Source of the DNA: CAWDYA01 sp963806495
GTDB lineage: Bacteria; Acidobacteriota; Polarisedimenticolia; JACPZX01; DASXTC01
Direction: 5' to 3'
Assembly (NCBI GenBank): GCA_963806495.1
Contig: CAWDYA010000011.1
Coordinates: forward strand, 466,790 to 530,789
DNA: 64,000 nucleotides
Below are positions 8,742 to 17,924 of this stretch, one piece after another. The notes under the pieces are model-generated. The model did not search any database, had not been told where the DNA came from, and saw nothing but the letters and a program-made list of their open reading frames with translations. Each line of letters begins with the position of its first letter. Positions within the stretch are counted from its first letter, which is position 1. The position numbers and the translations under genes are program-made.

Positions 8742-11346
8742 TCAGTCCGGCAGCAGGTTGAGGCGTGACAGCAGCCGTGTCACCGCCTTGTACCAGTGGG
8801 TCCGGACGCGGTATCGCCCCTCGTCGACCCGCAGAACCCCCAGGTCGGACAGCCTGTCGAGATGGATCGAGCAGATCCGCTCCGTGTAGGCGGTCACCGC
8901 GACCGCCTCCTCGTGCGACAGGTTCTCGTGCGTCACGACCGCCGCGAGCACGAAAAGCCCTTCCTCGGGGATCCGCTCCAGTTGCTGTGTGCCGGGCGCG
9001 CGGAAGAGACGCACCCGCGCGCGCGTCTCCGAATCGGGGACGAGCGACCGGAGCCAGAAGTGCAGCGCGATGCGCGGATTGCCGTCGGCGTAGTCCCACA
9101 GGAGACGGCTGTACCCCTCTTCGGTGCGCAGGAACCGCGCCTCGGCCGAGACGCCCTCCATCCGGTCCACCACGAGATCCTCGAAGGTGAGATCCACCCC
9201 GCTCTCCGTCGTGCGCGTCCGGAGCAGAGCGCGGATCGCCTCCTCGCTCCAGGGCGTCAGCACCTGCTCATCCCGGAAGACGGCGAGATCCGGACGCACC
9301 GCCCTGAGATGCTCCCACGAGAAGGCGTTGAAGGCGCACAGCCAGAAGATCCGATCGCATGTCTCCTCCACGACCGAGACGAACCCCTCGAGCGCGTCGT
9401 ACCCCCCGACGGCGGCCAGGAACAGGTTCTGCGCCGCATCCACCACCACGACCCGGCGGCTGTCGTCGCTACGGATCACCGGCTCGACGGCCTTTCGCAG
9501 GTCGGCGTCCCTCAGCAGCCTTTCCCGAAGCTCCAGCCGTTCCACGGGCAGGTCACCGGTCTGAACACGCCCCAGCCAGGAGGTCTTCCCCATGCCTGGC
9601 TCGCCGATCACCACGAAGCTGCCGCCGCGGCTGCCGGAGCCCCATTCCTTCAGAGTGTTCGTGAGCCGGTCGAGACCCGGGAACCGGTCAACGACGAGCG
9701 GCCCCTCGGAGATCGCCTTCTCGGAGAACGCCGCGACAAGAGACGCGGGCAGCAAATCAATCCGCCCTTCCGCGTACCCCTTCTGCTCGGCCTGCTTCTC
9801 CATCCGCCGGCGGAACACGAACGCGAGCGCCTTGCGTGTCTGGTCGAACGTCAGGGCGAAGTCGCGCGCCATGATCGCGCCGGCCCGGCCCGCAAGCCAG
9901 CCGAACGAGGCCGCTGCCACCAGCACGCCATACCAGTGGTCGCGCGAGCTCTTTACCATCTCGGCGAGCCTCCCTGAAGGCGCCGACCCCAGGTAGGCGT
10001 CCGCGACGATCTGCCGCCACCGGCTGAGGACCCGAAGGGCCGCGGCCAGCACCACGAGCCACGAGAAGTCCACGACGATGCCGTAGAGGAAACCGGTGCC
10101 GAGGAGCTGGCGGGAGAGCGCGAACAGGACGCCGAGCAGCGTCACGGTGCGGACGATGGTGCGCACGCTGCGGATGAGGAGCATCCGGCGCGCCGTATCC
10201 ATCGCCAGGTGGTAGCGGCGGGCGACCCTCACGATCAGGGAAAAGGAGACATCGATGGCGAGCCGGTAGAAGACGTACAGCACCGCGAGCCGGTAGATGA
10301 CGACGGCCTCCGGCAGGTCGCGTGCGCCGCCCAGGCCCCATTGCAGCAGCCACAGGGCGAACAGCCACGTCAGCCACGGGACGACCACCTCGACGATGCC
10401 GGACACGGCCTCGAGACGCCGCAGCCAGCGCGCGCTGTGGACCCGATCGAACGCGGCACGTTTCGTCGCGGCGAGAAGCTGCGGGCCCCGGCGCCGGACG
10501 ATGAGCAGGAACACCAGGATGAGCGCGATCTTCCCGAGCACGAGCGTGGCGCTGCCGAGCGCGAACATGTCACCCAGGATCGAGGGCAGCTGGTGAAGCG
10601 CCCGTGCCCTGCTCGCGCCCCACAGCCGCGCGGAGAGAACGAGCTGGCGGAACTCGCGCCTGAGCTGGGCAAACCCCTCGCGTGAGAACCCGAGGATCTG
10701 GCTCCGCTTGTCCGGTGTCAGCAGCGACAGCGCGCGGATTCTCAGGTTGGTGATCCGGCTCACGAGGTCGGCGTCGGTCTCGACTCCCATCCACAGCGAA
10801 GCCCGCCGGATCCGCTCGAAATGATCGGTGGCCTCCTCGATCTCGGACTCCAGTCGCATCAGGGCCCGCGCCCGTTCCTCCAGGGGCGTTCCGAGCAGGG
10901 TCTCGGGCTGGAGGCTCGGGACGAAACGGGGTGCCGGGGGCGGCGACTTCCACTCGTCGAGCGCGGCCTCCAGAATCGTCCCGGGCCGATCCGACGAGGT
11001 CCCCGAGCTCATCGAAGATCCGGTCCGCGGCCGGCGTGCCGGGTCTGGCGGTGGTCAGAGCGAGGCTCAGCTTGCCAATCCGCTCGCCCATGGCCTGCAG
11101 GCGTGCCTCCCTCTCACCATCGACGTCGGAGAGCGCTGCCTCGCGCCGCTCCAGGTCGACTCTGACCGCGGCGGCCCGATCGATCTCGGCCTGCAGCTCG
11201 CGCTCCAGGGGGGTGGCGGGCGCGACGGTATCGGCGGGAACGGCGTTGGGGTCTGCGACGGCCGGCGGTGCGGGGGGTATCTCCTGCCCGTAGACGAAGG
11301 GGGCGAGCAGCAGCGCGCACAGGGCGATCGGGATGGAGGTCCTCAG
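8742..11346 (-). CDS. Large membrane protein with C-terminal P-loop ATPase domain, frameshifted near the N-terminus
   Basis: About 865 residues when one indel near 11010 is corrected. The N-terminus is a signal-like segment ('ALCALLLAPFVYG') followed by a coiled coil ('RAAAVRVDLERREAALSDVDGEREARL'); then several helices with six or more membrane segments (residues about 240-470), then an ATPase domain with Walker A 'GEPGMGKTS' and Walker B-like 'RRVVVVDAAQNLFL', and a C-terminal winged-helix-like part ('EEAVAVTAYTERICSIHLDRLSDLGVL..'). The layout resembles MscK/MscS-like periplasmic and membrane parts joined to a STAND/AAA module. No ATG, GTG or TTG is in frame at the expected start; a CTG near 11346 is the nearest choice, or a second error hides the start. 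Paired with mscS. Function unknown. Confidence 0.6.
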
Positions 11347-11357
11347 AGGTCCCCTCT

Positions 11358-12149
11358 TCAGCGGCCCCGGAACACCGGGTCGCGTTTCTCACGAAACGCC
11401 TTCAGCGCTTCGAGACGATCCTCCGTCGGGAGGACCCCCTCATAGCATCGGCGCTCGATGTCGAGCGCCTCGGACATCGGTCAATCGGCCCCCTCGTCGA
11501 TGGCGCGCTTGGCGAGGCGGATGGCCAGGGGGCCGTTGCGGTCGATCCTGTCCGCGATGGCGAGGGCGGCGCCGAGTCCCTGGCCCGCGCCCACGACCTG
11601 GTCCACCACGCCGTCGGCCAGCGCTTCGGCGGCCGTGTGCATCGCGGCGGTGAAGATCCAGAGCTTGGCGCGCGACGCGCCGATCAGCCGCGGCAGCCTC
11701 TGCGTGCCGCCGGCCCCGGGGATGATCGCCAGCGCCGTCTCGCGCAGCCCGAGCGAGGCCTGCTCCTCGGCGACGCGCATGTCGCAGGAGAGCGCCAGCT
11801 CGAGGCCACCACCGGCCGCCACGCCGGCGACGACGCCGACGACCGGCACCGGCAGCGACGCGATGCGCGTGAAGGTGGCCGACAGGTACGGGACCCACTG
11901 TGCCACGTCCTGCTCGGACATCGTCTGACGCTCCTTGAGATCCGCGCCCGCGCAGAAGCACTTGCCCGCGGCCGTGAGCACCACGACGCGCGGCGCGTCT
12001 TCACCCCGGTCCTGCTCGATCCACGCGCAGACGGAGTTGAGGTCCTCGACGAGCACGCGTCCGAGCGCGTTGACGGGAGGACGGTCGATCGTCAGCACGA
12101 TAATGCCGCCCTCTCGCGGCTCGACCCGGACGTGCTTCGTCTGCGTCAT
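11358..12149 (-). CDS. Enoyl-CoA hydratase/isomerase family protein, interrupted by an in-frame TGA
   Basis: Crotonase fold. Starting at the ATG 12149 (MTQTKHVRVEP), the protein has the oxyanion-hole sequences 'CFCAGADLKE' and 'VAAGGGLELALSCD', and the second active-site region 'GLRETALAIIPGAGGTQRLPRL', with both Glu residues used by hydratases present. At 11481-11483 a TGA stops the frame after 'AIDEGAD', yet the same frame then encodes a normal crotonase C-terminus ('ALDIERRCYEG', 'AFREKRDPVFRGR') to the stop at 11358. A substitution, real or artefactual, is the simplest reading. It is followed on the minus strand by the membrane ATPase; upstream is the AtuA pair, which suggests a methylglutaconyl- or isohexenylglutaconyl-CoA type substrate. 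Confidence 0.8.
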
Positions 12150-12162
12150 GGCCGGGGCTCCG

Positions 12163-12555
12163 TCATACGGCCGGCCGCTCCACACCCGGGTACTCGCCCC
12201 CGGCGGGGCCGGACAGCGGTGGCGTGTAGTCCTCTGGCACCTCGATCTCCATCATCAGCAGCGCCATGCCGTGGGTCTTGCCCTGCGCGTCGGTGCGCAG
12301 GCTCGCGCTGCCGCCGCCGCCGAGCGAATCGTGCAGGATGAAGTTGAGCGCCCTCAGGTTCGGAACCTCGTACCGGTCGACCTCGCCGGCGACAATCTCG
12401 CCGAAGTGGGTCTTGACCTTCTCGGCCGTCACCTCGCGGCGGATGATCTCGTATCCCTTGTCGTCGTAGGCGATGAGGCCGACGTTGCTGCCGTCCCCTT
12501 TGTCGCCCGACCGGGCATGCGCGAGCCGGTACAGCCGCATCCTGCGCGCGGTCAT
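12163..12555 (-). CDS. AtuA-like ferredoxin-fold domain protein (C-terminal half of AtuA as a separate gene)
   Basis: 130 residues. The sequence 'YRLAHARSGDKGDGSNVGLIAYDD' near the N-terminus and the later 'FILHDSLGGGGSASLRTDAQGK' match the small domain that ends most AtuA proteins. Here it is its own gene whose start overlaps the stop of the DUF1446 gene by four bases, so the two subunits are made together. The reaction is not known; the family belongs to acyclic terpene and related acyl-CoA degradation clusters. Confidence 0.82.
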   Translation of the reverse strand: MTARRMRLYRLAHARSGDKGDGSNVGLIAYDDKGYEIIRREVTAEKVKTHFGEIVAGEVDRYEVPNLRALNFILHDSLGGGGSASLRTDAQGKTHGMALLMMEIEVPEDYTPPLSGPAGGEYPGVERPAV

Positions 12556-13907
12556 ACCTCCTCCACCCGCACGTCGGCGCGCACCAGCGCCTTCGGGATG
12601 AGCGCCGGCCAGAAGGCGATCACCTCGGTGGCGCGGGGGCGGCCCCCCGCGAAGCCCGTGATCCCCGGCGGGCCCGACGTCACCAGCGGCGCGATCTCCT
12701 TGCCGAAGCGGTCGACCTTGAGGCGGTCCTGATCCTTCACGCCCACGCGCAACACCACCTCGACGGGCGGCGTGGTGGTGCGGGCGACCTTGCCGTGGCA
12801 GGCGCCCGCTCCCACGAACTCCGTGTGCGTCTCGTCATAGCCCAGACCTGCACGCTTCAGACGCCCCCACAGCGCGTCGGCCGCCACCTTCGCCTTCTCG
12901 AGCGCCTGCGGGCCCGAGACCGTGAGCTGCCCCACAGCGCTGTAGCCGGCCAGGTACGAGATCGAGACCTTGTAGGTGTCGGTGGCCGGCTCGCCGCGGA
13001 TGTCGCTCACCGCCACCCGGTCGGGACCGTCCTGGGCGAGCTTCACGCTGGTGAAGTCGGCGATGACATCGGGGGTGATGTAGCGGGCGGGGTTTCCCAT
13101 CTCGTAGGTGAGCTGCTCGGCCACCGAGTCGATCGTGACCAGACCGCCGGTGCCCTCGTGCTTGGTGACCACGAACGAGCCGGACGGCTCCGCCTCCACC
13201 ACCGGGTAGCCGAGATGATCCCACCCCTCGACCTCCCACCAGCGGCTGAAGTTGCCCCCCGTGCACTGGGCGCCGCACTCGACGATGTGCCCCGCCACGG
13301 TGCCGGCCGCGAGCTGGTTCCAGTCGTCCTTGCGCCACTTGAACTCGTGGATCAGCGGGCCGACCACCAGCCCCGGGTCGGTGCTGCGCCCCGTGAGCAC
13401 GATGCGCGCGCCGAGATCCAGCGCCTGGGCGATCGGGAAGGCCGACATGTAGACGTTGGCCGCCTGCACCCGGTCGCGGATCTCCGACAACGGCCGCCCA
13501 TCGTCCATGTTGTCGAGCGACACCCCCTCGCTGAGGATCGCGTCGAGCCGGTCGAGGATGTCGTCACCCATCACCATCCCGACCTTGAGCCCCGTCGCCC
13601 CCCCCTCCCGGGCGACGGCCATGACCGCCCGCAGGCACGCCGCCGGGTTCACGCCCCCTGCGTTGGCCACGACCCGGATGTTCTTCTCCATCAGGTCGGG
13701 GAGGATCCGCTTGACCAGGTCGACGAAGTCGGTGGCATAGCCGCTGTGCCCCGTCTCGTCACGGCGCTTCAGCTTCTGCATGATCGACATGGTGACCTCG
13801 GCCAGGTAGTCGAGGGTGAGGTAGTCGAGGGGGCCCTCCCGGACCAGACGCACGGGCGCGTCCACCGAGTCGCCCCAGAATCCCTGGCCGTTCGCGATGC
13901 GGATCAT
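12552..13907 (-). CDS. AtuA family protein (DUF1446), acyclic terpene utilisation-type
   Basis: 451 residues. Typical DUF1446 sequences are visible: 'IRIANGQGFWGD' at the start, 'NAGGVNPAACLRAVMAVAREGG', 'VYMSAFPIAQALDLGARIVLTGRSTDPGLVVGPLIHEF', 'HIVECGAQCTGGNFS' and 'GYPVVEAEPSGSFVVTKHEGTGGLV'. In Pseudomonas AtuA is needed for growth on citronellol and is encoded with geranyl-CoA carboxylase, but its reaction has not been settled. Usual AtuA is about 590 residues with the ferredoxin-fold tail; here the tail is the next gene. The crotonase downstream, and the acyl-CoA carboxylase operon 2 kb away on the other strand, would complete a carboxylate-then-hydrate route such as that for branched acyl-CoAs. 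Link to that operon is inference. Confidence 0.88.
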   Translation of the reverse strand: MIRIANGQGFWGDSVDAPVRLVREGPLDYLTLDYLAEVTMSIMQKLKRRDETGHSGYATDFVDLVKRILPDLMEKNIRVVANAGGVNPAACLRAVMAVAREGGATGLKVGMVMGDDILDRLDAILSEGVSLDNMDDGRPLSEIRDRVQAANVYMSAFPIAQALDLGARIVLTGRSTDPGLVVGPLIHEFKWRKDDWNQLAAGTVAGHIVECGAQCTGGNFSRWWEVEGWDHLGYPVVEAEPSGSFVVTKHEGTGGLVTIDSVAEQLTYEMGNPARYITPDVIADFTSVKLAQDGPDRVAVSDIRGEPATDTYKVSISYLAGYSAVGQLTVSGPQALEKAKVAADALWGRLKRAGLGYDETHTEFVGAGACHGKVARTTTPPVEVVLRVGVKDQDRLKVDRFGKEIAPLVTSGPPGITGFAGGRPRATEVIAFWPALIPKALVRADVRVEEV

Positions 13908-13961
13908 GCCTGGTCCTGCCTCCCCCTGCCGCCGGCCGGTGCGGTCCGGCGGCGAGCGGCC

Positions 13962-13967
13962 ATTATA
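13962..13967 (-). promoter_or_regulatory. -10 element for the atuA-like operon
   Basis: A perfect TATAAT on the minus strand, preceded by GGC, 55 bases upstream of the ATG at 13907. No good -35 is seen. A second copy of GGCTATAAT lies at the same distance upstream of the M2 peptidase gene. The remainder of 13908-14223 holds no gene I can support. Confidence 0.4.
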
Positions 13968-14223
13968 GCCCAGGCGGCTGTGGGGCCGGCCGGAGGGCGG
14001 CGGGCGCGGCGGGAGGACGGAGTAGCCATCGGCTTCACGACGACGCGGAGCACCTCACGCACTGAGGAGCAGGTCGATGAGAAGGCACCCTCTTCCAGGG
14101 GGCGGCCTTCCGGCGTATGCTCGGCTGGCGGCGGCCGTCGGGATCGGCGCGGCTTTCGTCCGCACTCTCGACCGCCACGAGTGAGCAGAGGTGCTGGCCG
14201 CCAGGGCGTTACCGGGAGATTGA

Positions 14224-14842
14224 ATGAGTCTTTTCTACAGATTCCAGTATCTGATCGGCATGACACCGTGGGAGCGGATGCCGTCACTTCCCATAGGAGA
14301 ACAGGCCGTCGCGCTCCTTGACCGAGAGGAGGCCGGTCGAGAACCGCCCTACGGGCGCGCTCTCGAATCTGGGATGCGGCACGGGCTTCTGGTCGGTTCG
14401 CCTGGCTCAACGCGGGTGGGAGGTAGCCGGCGTCGACATCGTGCCGAAGGCGGTGCGCCTCGCCCGCGAACGCGCCCGTAAAGCGGGCGTCAAGGGTCTA
14501 TTCGTCGAAGGGACCATCACAGCGCTCTCGGCCGCAGGCGTCGGCTCGAGGTTTCGCCTCATCCTGGACTTTGGCGTCGTACATGGCCTCCCGCCCGAGG
14601 ACGTCCACGCGGTAGGCCGCGAAGTCACGGCAGTGGCCACCGAGGACGCTACGCTCCTGATGTACGCGTTCTCGCCAGGTCGCAGAGGCCCCCTCCCGCG
14701 AGGGATCAGTCGGGAAGAGATCGAACGAGCTTATGGGGGATGGACGATCACCCACGAGGAAGCATTCGTGCTGGCCGGGGCCCCCCGTTTCGTGCAGAAA
14801 GCACACCCACGTTTTTACTGCCTTCGCCCCGAACGATCGTGA
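14224..14842 (+). CDS. Class I SAM-dependent methyltransferase, frameshifted
   Basis: About 205 residues after correcting one extra A near 14368: GCTCTCGATCTGGGATGC gives the motif I 'ALDLGCGTGFWSVRLAQRGWEVAGVDI', while the sequence as given reads out of frame. Motif I glycines and the acidic end of strand 2 ('GVDIV') bind S-adenosylmethionine; later 'FRLILDFGVVHGLPPED' is the motif IV region. The N-terminus 'MSLFYRFQYLIGMTPWE' is shared by a group of small thiopurine/tellurite-resistance-like methyltransferases. Substrate unknown. It precedes the DHFR-like gene by 74 bases. Confidence 0.8.
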
Positions 14843-14915
14843 TCGCGCTCTGGCAGCAGGACCACGTCGCTTCATCGGCGGGGCGTCGGCCATCAAAGCA
14901 AATGGAGGTCCGGAA

Positions 14916-15566
14916 ATGACGCGAGTCCGGGTGGAGAGCTTCACCATCTCACTTGACGGCTACGGAGCTGGGCCGGATCAGGGCATCAACAACCCGCTCG
15001 GGGTCGGCGGGACGGACCTGCACCAGTGGCTTATTCCGACGCGCACCTTCCAGCGGATCCACGGCACCGGCGATGGCGCGACCGGCATCGACGATGACTT
15101 CGCGGCACGCGGGTTCCAGGACATCGGTGCCTGGATTCTCGGGAGGAACATGTTTGGACCGGTTCGCGGGCCCTGGGCGGACCCAAGCTGGAAGGGTTGG
15201 TGGGGTGACAACCCACCCTATCGCGTTCCTGTCTTCGTCCTGACGCATCACGCGCGCGCGCCGATTGAGATGGAAGGCGGAACCACGTTCCACTTCGTCA
15301 CGCAGGGCATTCACGAAGCTCTCGAGCAAGCGCGCCGCGCGGCCAACGGGCTCGACGTGCGCATTGGCGGTGGGCCAAACACGATACAGCAGTATCTTCG
15401 GGCGGGCCTCATTGACATGATGCACTTCGCCATTTCGCCGGTGCTCCTGGGACAGGGCGAGCGGTTGTTCGATGGGGTGGACCTTCGAGCCGGGGGATAC
15501 GAATGCGTCCAGGTCACCCCGTCCGAGAAGGCGACCCACGTAGTCCTCCGACGCCATGGGCAATGA
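14916..15566 (+). CDS. Dihydrofolate reductase family protein (RibD C-terminal-like)
   Basis: 216 residues; the ATG at 14916 has GGAGGTC eight bases upstream. The fold signature is clear: 'VESFTISLDGYGAGPDQ' at the N-terminus, 'ILGRNMFGPVRG', and 'RIGGGPNTIQQYLRAGLIDMMHFAISPVLLGQGERLF', which binds the NADPH phosphates and nicotinamide ribose. Members of this group are NAD(P)H-dependent reductases of unknown substrate, often small and monocistronic, distinct from folA and ribD. Interval 15567-15766 has only the promoter of the following gene. Confidence 0.85.
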   Translation: MTRVRVESFTISLDGYGAGPDQGINNPLGVGGTDLHQWLIPTRTFQRIHGTGDGATGIDDDFAARGFQDIGAWILGRNMFGPVRGPWADPSWKGWWGDNPPYRVPVFVLTHHARAPIEMEGGTTFHFVTQGIHEALEQARRAANGLDVRIGGGPNTIQQYLRAGLIDMMHFAISPVLLGQGERLFDGVDLRAGGYECVQVTPSEKATHVVLRRHGQ

Positions 15567-15730
15567 CGGCCAACAGCCGGTCGCTGCGGACGACCCGCGG
15601 CGCGATCAGCCGCTGGTCATGCTGAGCGGGGAATACGCCCATGGGTGAGGCAGCCCGGGAGATCGTGTCCGACGACGGGATGCGTAGGGTGAGCATCTTT
15701 CGCCGCGAGGTTGGGACCACCCCCCCTTCG

Positions 15731-15760
15731 TTGCCTCTCCCCACCGCGCGCGGATAGAAT
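15731..15760 (+). promoter_or_regulatory. Predicted promoter of the acyl-CoA carboxylase operon, possibly leaderless
   Basis: TTGCCT at 15731-15736, 18-base spacer, TAGAAT at 15755-15760. The ATG of the biotin carboxylase begins at 15767, seven bases after the -10 box, where transcription would be expected to begin. There is no ribosome binding site in the six bases between. A leaderless mRNA would explain this. Confidence 0.4.
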
Positions 15761-15766
15761 GATCGG

Positions 15767-17164
15767 ATGTTCCGACGCGTGATGGTGGCGAACCGGGGTG
15801 AGATCGCGGCGCGGATCCTCAGGGCCTGCCGCGAGATGGGGATCGAGACGGTCGCGGTGCACTCCACGGCCGATGCCGGCTCTCCGCACCTGAAGCTGGC
15901 CGACCGGGCGATCTGCATCGGGCCGCCGCCGGCCGCACGCTCGTACCTGGACATGGACGCGGTGCTGCAGGCGGCCGAGCAGACCGAGTGCCAGGCGGTG
16001 CACCCTGGCTACGGCTTCCTGGCCGAGAACCCGATCTTCGCGGCCCGGTGCGCGGCGCAGAGCCTGACCTTCATCGGCCCGTCTCCCCGACTCATCCGCC
16101 TCATGGGCGACAAGATCGAGGCGCGCAGGACCATGAAGGCGGCGGGGCTGCCCACGATCCCGGGCTCCGAGGGGGTCGTCGCCGACGCAAAGACGGCGGC
16201 CCGTCTGGCGAAGGAGGTCGGCTACCCGGTGTTCCTCAAGGCGTCGGCCGGGGGCGGCGGCAAGGGGATGCGCCGGTGCGACGACGAGGCGGCGCTGAAG
16301 ACGGGGTTCGCCGAAGCATCCAACGAGGCGGAGAAGGCGTTCGGCAACCCGGCGCTGTACCTCGAGAAAGCCATCGTGGGAGGCCGGCACATCGAGTTCC
16401 AGGTGCTGGTCGATACCTGGGGCAACGCCGTACACCTGGGCGAGCGCGAGTGCTCGGTGCAGCGGCATCATCAGAAGCTGGTGGAGGAGTCCCCTTCCCC
16501 CGCGGTGGACGGGAAGACCCGTCGCGCGATGGGCGAGCGGGTGGCCTCGGTGGTGGCGCGGCTCGGCTACGTCAACGCGGGCACGGTGGAGTTCCTGCGC
16601 GACGCCGACGGCTCGCTCTACTTCATGGAGATGAACACACGGCTCCAGGTGGAGCACCCGGTGACCGAGGCGATCACGGGCGTGGACATCGTGCACGAGC
16701 AGATCCGGATCGCCGCCAACGAGCGGCTGGGGCTGGCGCAGAAGGATGTCTCCTTCTCCGGCCACGCCATCGAGTGCCGTCTCAATGCGGAGGACCCGGA
16801 CGACAACTTCCGCCCGTCGCCCGGCACCATCACCCGCTTCGACGTCCCGCCCGGCGTGCGTCTCGACACGCACATCAGCCTCGACGGGTCGGCCCCCGGC
16901 GACGGGGTGACGATCCCTCCTTACTACGACTCGCTCATCGGCAAGCTGATCGTCCACGCCGCGAGCCGCCCGAAAGCGATCGCCGCGGCCACCGAGGCGC
17001 TGAGAAAGCTGCGCATCGAGGGGATCAGGACCACGATCGGCCTTCATCTGCGGATCCTCGCCGACGCCGCCTTCGCCGCGGGCGACTACGACGTCACGCT
17101 GCTGGATTCGATGAACGCACCGGTACCGCCCGCCCGGGGCGGTGCCACCAGTAGGAGGCGCTGA
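15767..17164 (+). CDS. accC: Biotin carboxylase subunit of an acyl-CoA carboxylase
   Basis: 465 residues, close to the usual 450. Biotin carboxylase N-terminal domain ('VMVANRGEIAARILRACREMGI'), the loop 'VHPGYGFLAEN', the ATP-grasp glycine loop 'KASAGGGGKGMR', the catalytic segment 'GERECSVQRHHQKLVEESPSP' and the metal-binding 'MEMNTRLQVEHPVTE' are all present. It makes carboxybiotin from ATP and bicarbonate and passes CO2 to the carrier encoded at 19645. The chain ends after the C-terminal domain with no biotin-lysine, so the carrier is a separate subunit. Which acyl-CoA is carboxylated depends on the carboxyltransferase at 17924, so the symbol refers to the subunit type. Confidence 0.92.
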   Translation: MFRRVMVANRGEIAARILRACREMGIETVAVHSTADAGSPHLKLADRAICIGPPPAARSYLDMDAVLQAAEQTECQAVHPGYGFLAENPIFAARCAAQSLTFIGPSPRLIRLMGDKIEARRTMKAAGLPTIPGSEGVVADAKTAARLAKEVGYPVFLKASAGGGGKGMRRCDDEAALKTGFAEASNEAEKAFGNPALYLEKAIVGGRHIEFQVLVDTWGNAVHLGERECSVQRHHQKLVEESPSPAVDGKTRRAMGERVASVVARLGYVNAGTVEFLRDADGSLYFMEMNTRLQVEHPVTEAITGVDIVHEQIRIAANERLGLAQKDVSFSGHAIECRLNAEDPDDNFRPSPGTITRFDVPPGVRLDTHISLDGSAPGDGVTIPPYYDSLIGKLIVHAASRPKAIAAATEALRKLRIEGIRTTIGLHLRILADAAFAAGDYDVTLLDSMNAPVPPARGGATSRRR

Positions 17165-17170
17165 CCCGCC

Positions 17171-17551
17171 ATGATGAAGGCGCTCATCGTCGGGGCCGGC
17201 GGCTTTCTCGGAGCGATCACGCGCTACGGCCTGTCGGGCTTCGTGCACCGGTTCGCCAGCGGGCTCTTCCCTTTCGGGACACTGGTCGTAAACCTGATGG
17301 GGTGCTTCCTGATCGGGGGGCTGATGTCGCTCGTGGAGGATCGCCAGCTTCTCGCGCCCGGCACGCGGCTGTTTCTGGCGATCGGCTTTCTCGGCTCGTT
17401 CACGACGTTTTCCACCTTCAGCTACGAAACGCTCGAGCTGATGCGTCACGGCTCGATGCGGCTGGCCGCATGGAATATCGGCGGCAGCGTGATCCTCGGC
17501 CTGGCCGCGGTGGCGGCCGGGTGGGGCACGGCGCGGGCGATCCTGTCATGA
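17171..17551 (+). CDS. crcB: Fluoride channel, CrcB/Fluc family
   Basis: 126 residues with four membrane segments. 'GGFLGAITRYGLSG', 'GTLVVNLMGCFLIGGLMS' and 'GFLGSFTTFSTFSYETLELM' are the family signatures; the Asn, the Phe-rich strip and the break 'GSFTTFSTF' form the two-fold fluoride pore of the dimer. It exports fluoride passively. It sits seven bases after the biotin carboxylase stop inside the carboxylase operon, with a DUF190 gene behind it. No fluoride riboswitch is seen in the short gap. Confidence 0.93.
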   Translation: MMKALIVGAGGFLGAITRYGLSGFVHRFASGLFPFGTLVVNLMGCFLIGGLMSLVEDRQLLAPGTRLFLAIGFLGSFTTFSTFSYETLELMRHGSMRLAAWNIGGSVILGLAAVAAGWGTARAILS

Positions 17552-17561
17552 GGAGACGGCG

Positions 17562-17924
17562 ATGAAGCTCGAGGGCGAAGGACAGCTCCTGCGGATATTC
17601 ATTGGCGAGGCCGACCGCTGGGAGGGGCGCCCCCTGTACGAGGCGATCGTGATGAAGGCGCGCGAGGAGGGGATCGCCGGGGCAACGGTGATGCGGGGGC
17701 TCGAAGGATACGGAGCGCACAGCCGCATCCATACCGCCAGCATCCTGCGGCTGTCGCAGGACCTGCCGGTGATCATCGAGATCGTGGACAGCCCGGAGGC
17801 TATCTCCCGGATCCTGCCGATCCTGGACGGCATGGTGGACGAGGGGATGATCACGGTCGAGAAGGCGCACATCATCGCCTACCGCCATGGCAACGGCACC
17901 GCACCGGGCAAGGGAAAGAGCTGA
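17562..17924 (+). CDS. DUF190 family protein
   Basis: 120 residues, PII-like ferredoxin fold by family. 'LLRIFIGEADRWEGRPLYEAIVMKAREEGIAGATVMRGLEGYG' and 'IIEIVDSPEAISRILPILDGMVDEGMITVEKAHII' are characteristic. DUF190 genes very often adjoin crcB, as here (10 bases apart); a regulatory role in fluoride or ion response has been suggested but not shown. Its TGA overlaps the ATG of the carboxyltransferase gene. Confidence 0.88.
   Translation: MKLEGEGQLLRIFIGEADRWEGRPLYEAIVMKAREEGIAGATVMRGLEGYGAHSRIHTASILRLSQDLPVIIEIVDSPEAISRILPILDGMVDEGMITVEKAHIIAYRHGNGTAPGKGKS

Noticed and set aside
11358..11490. TGA at 11481 as selenocysteine, with a downstream 9-bp hairpin
   Set aside because: The family has no Cys there, the loop lacks the needed G, and no redox role is known for crotonases.
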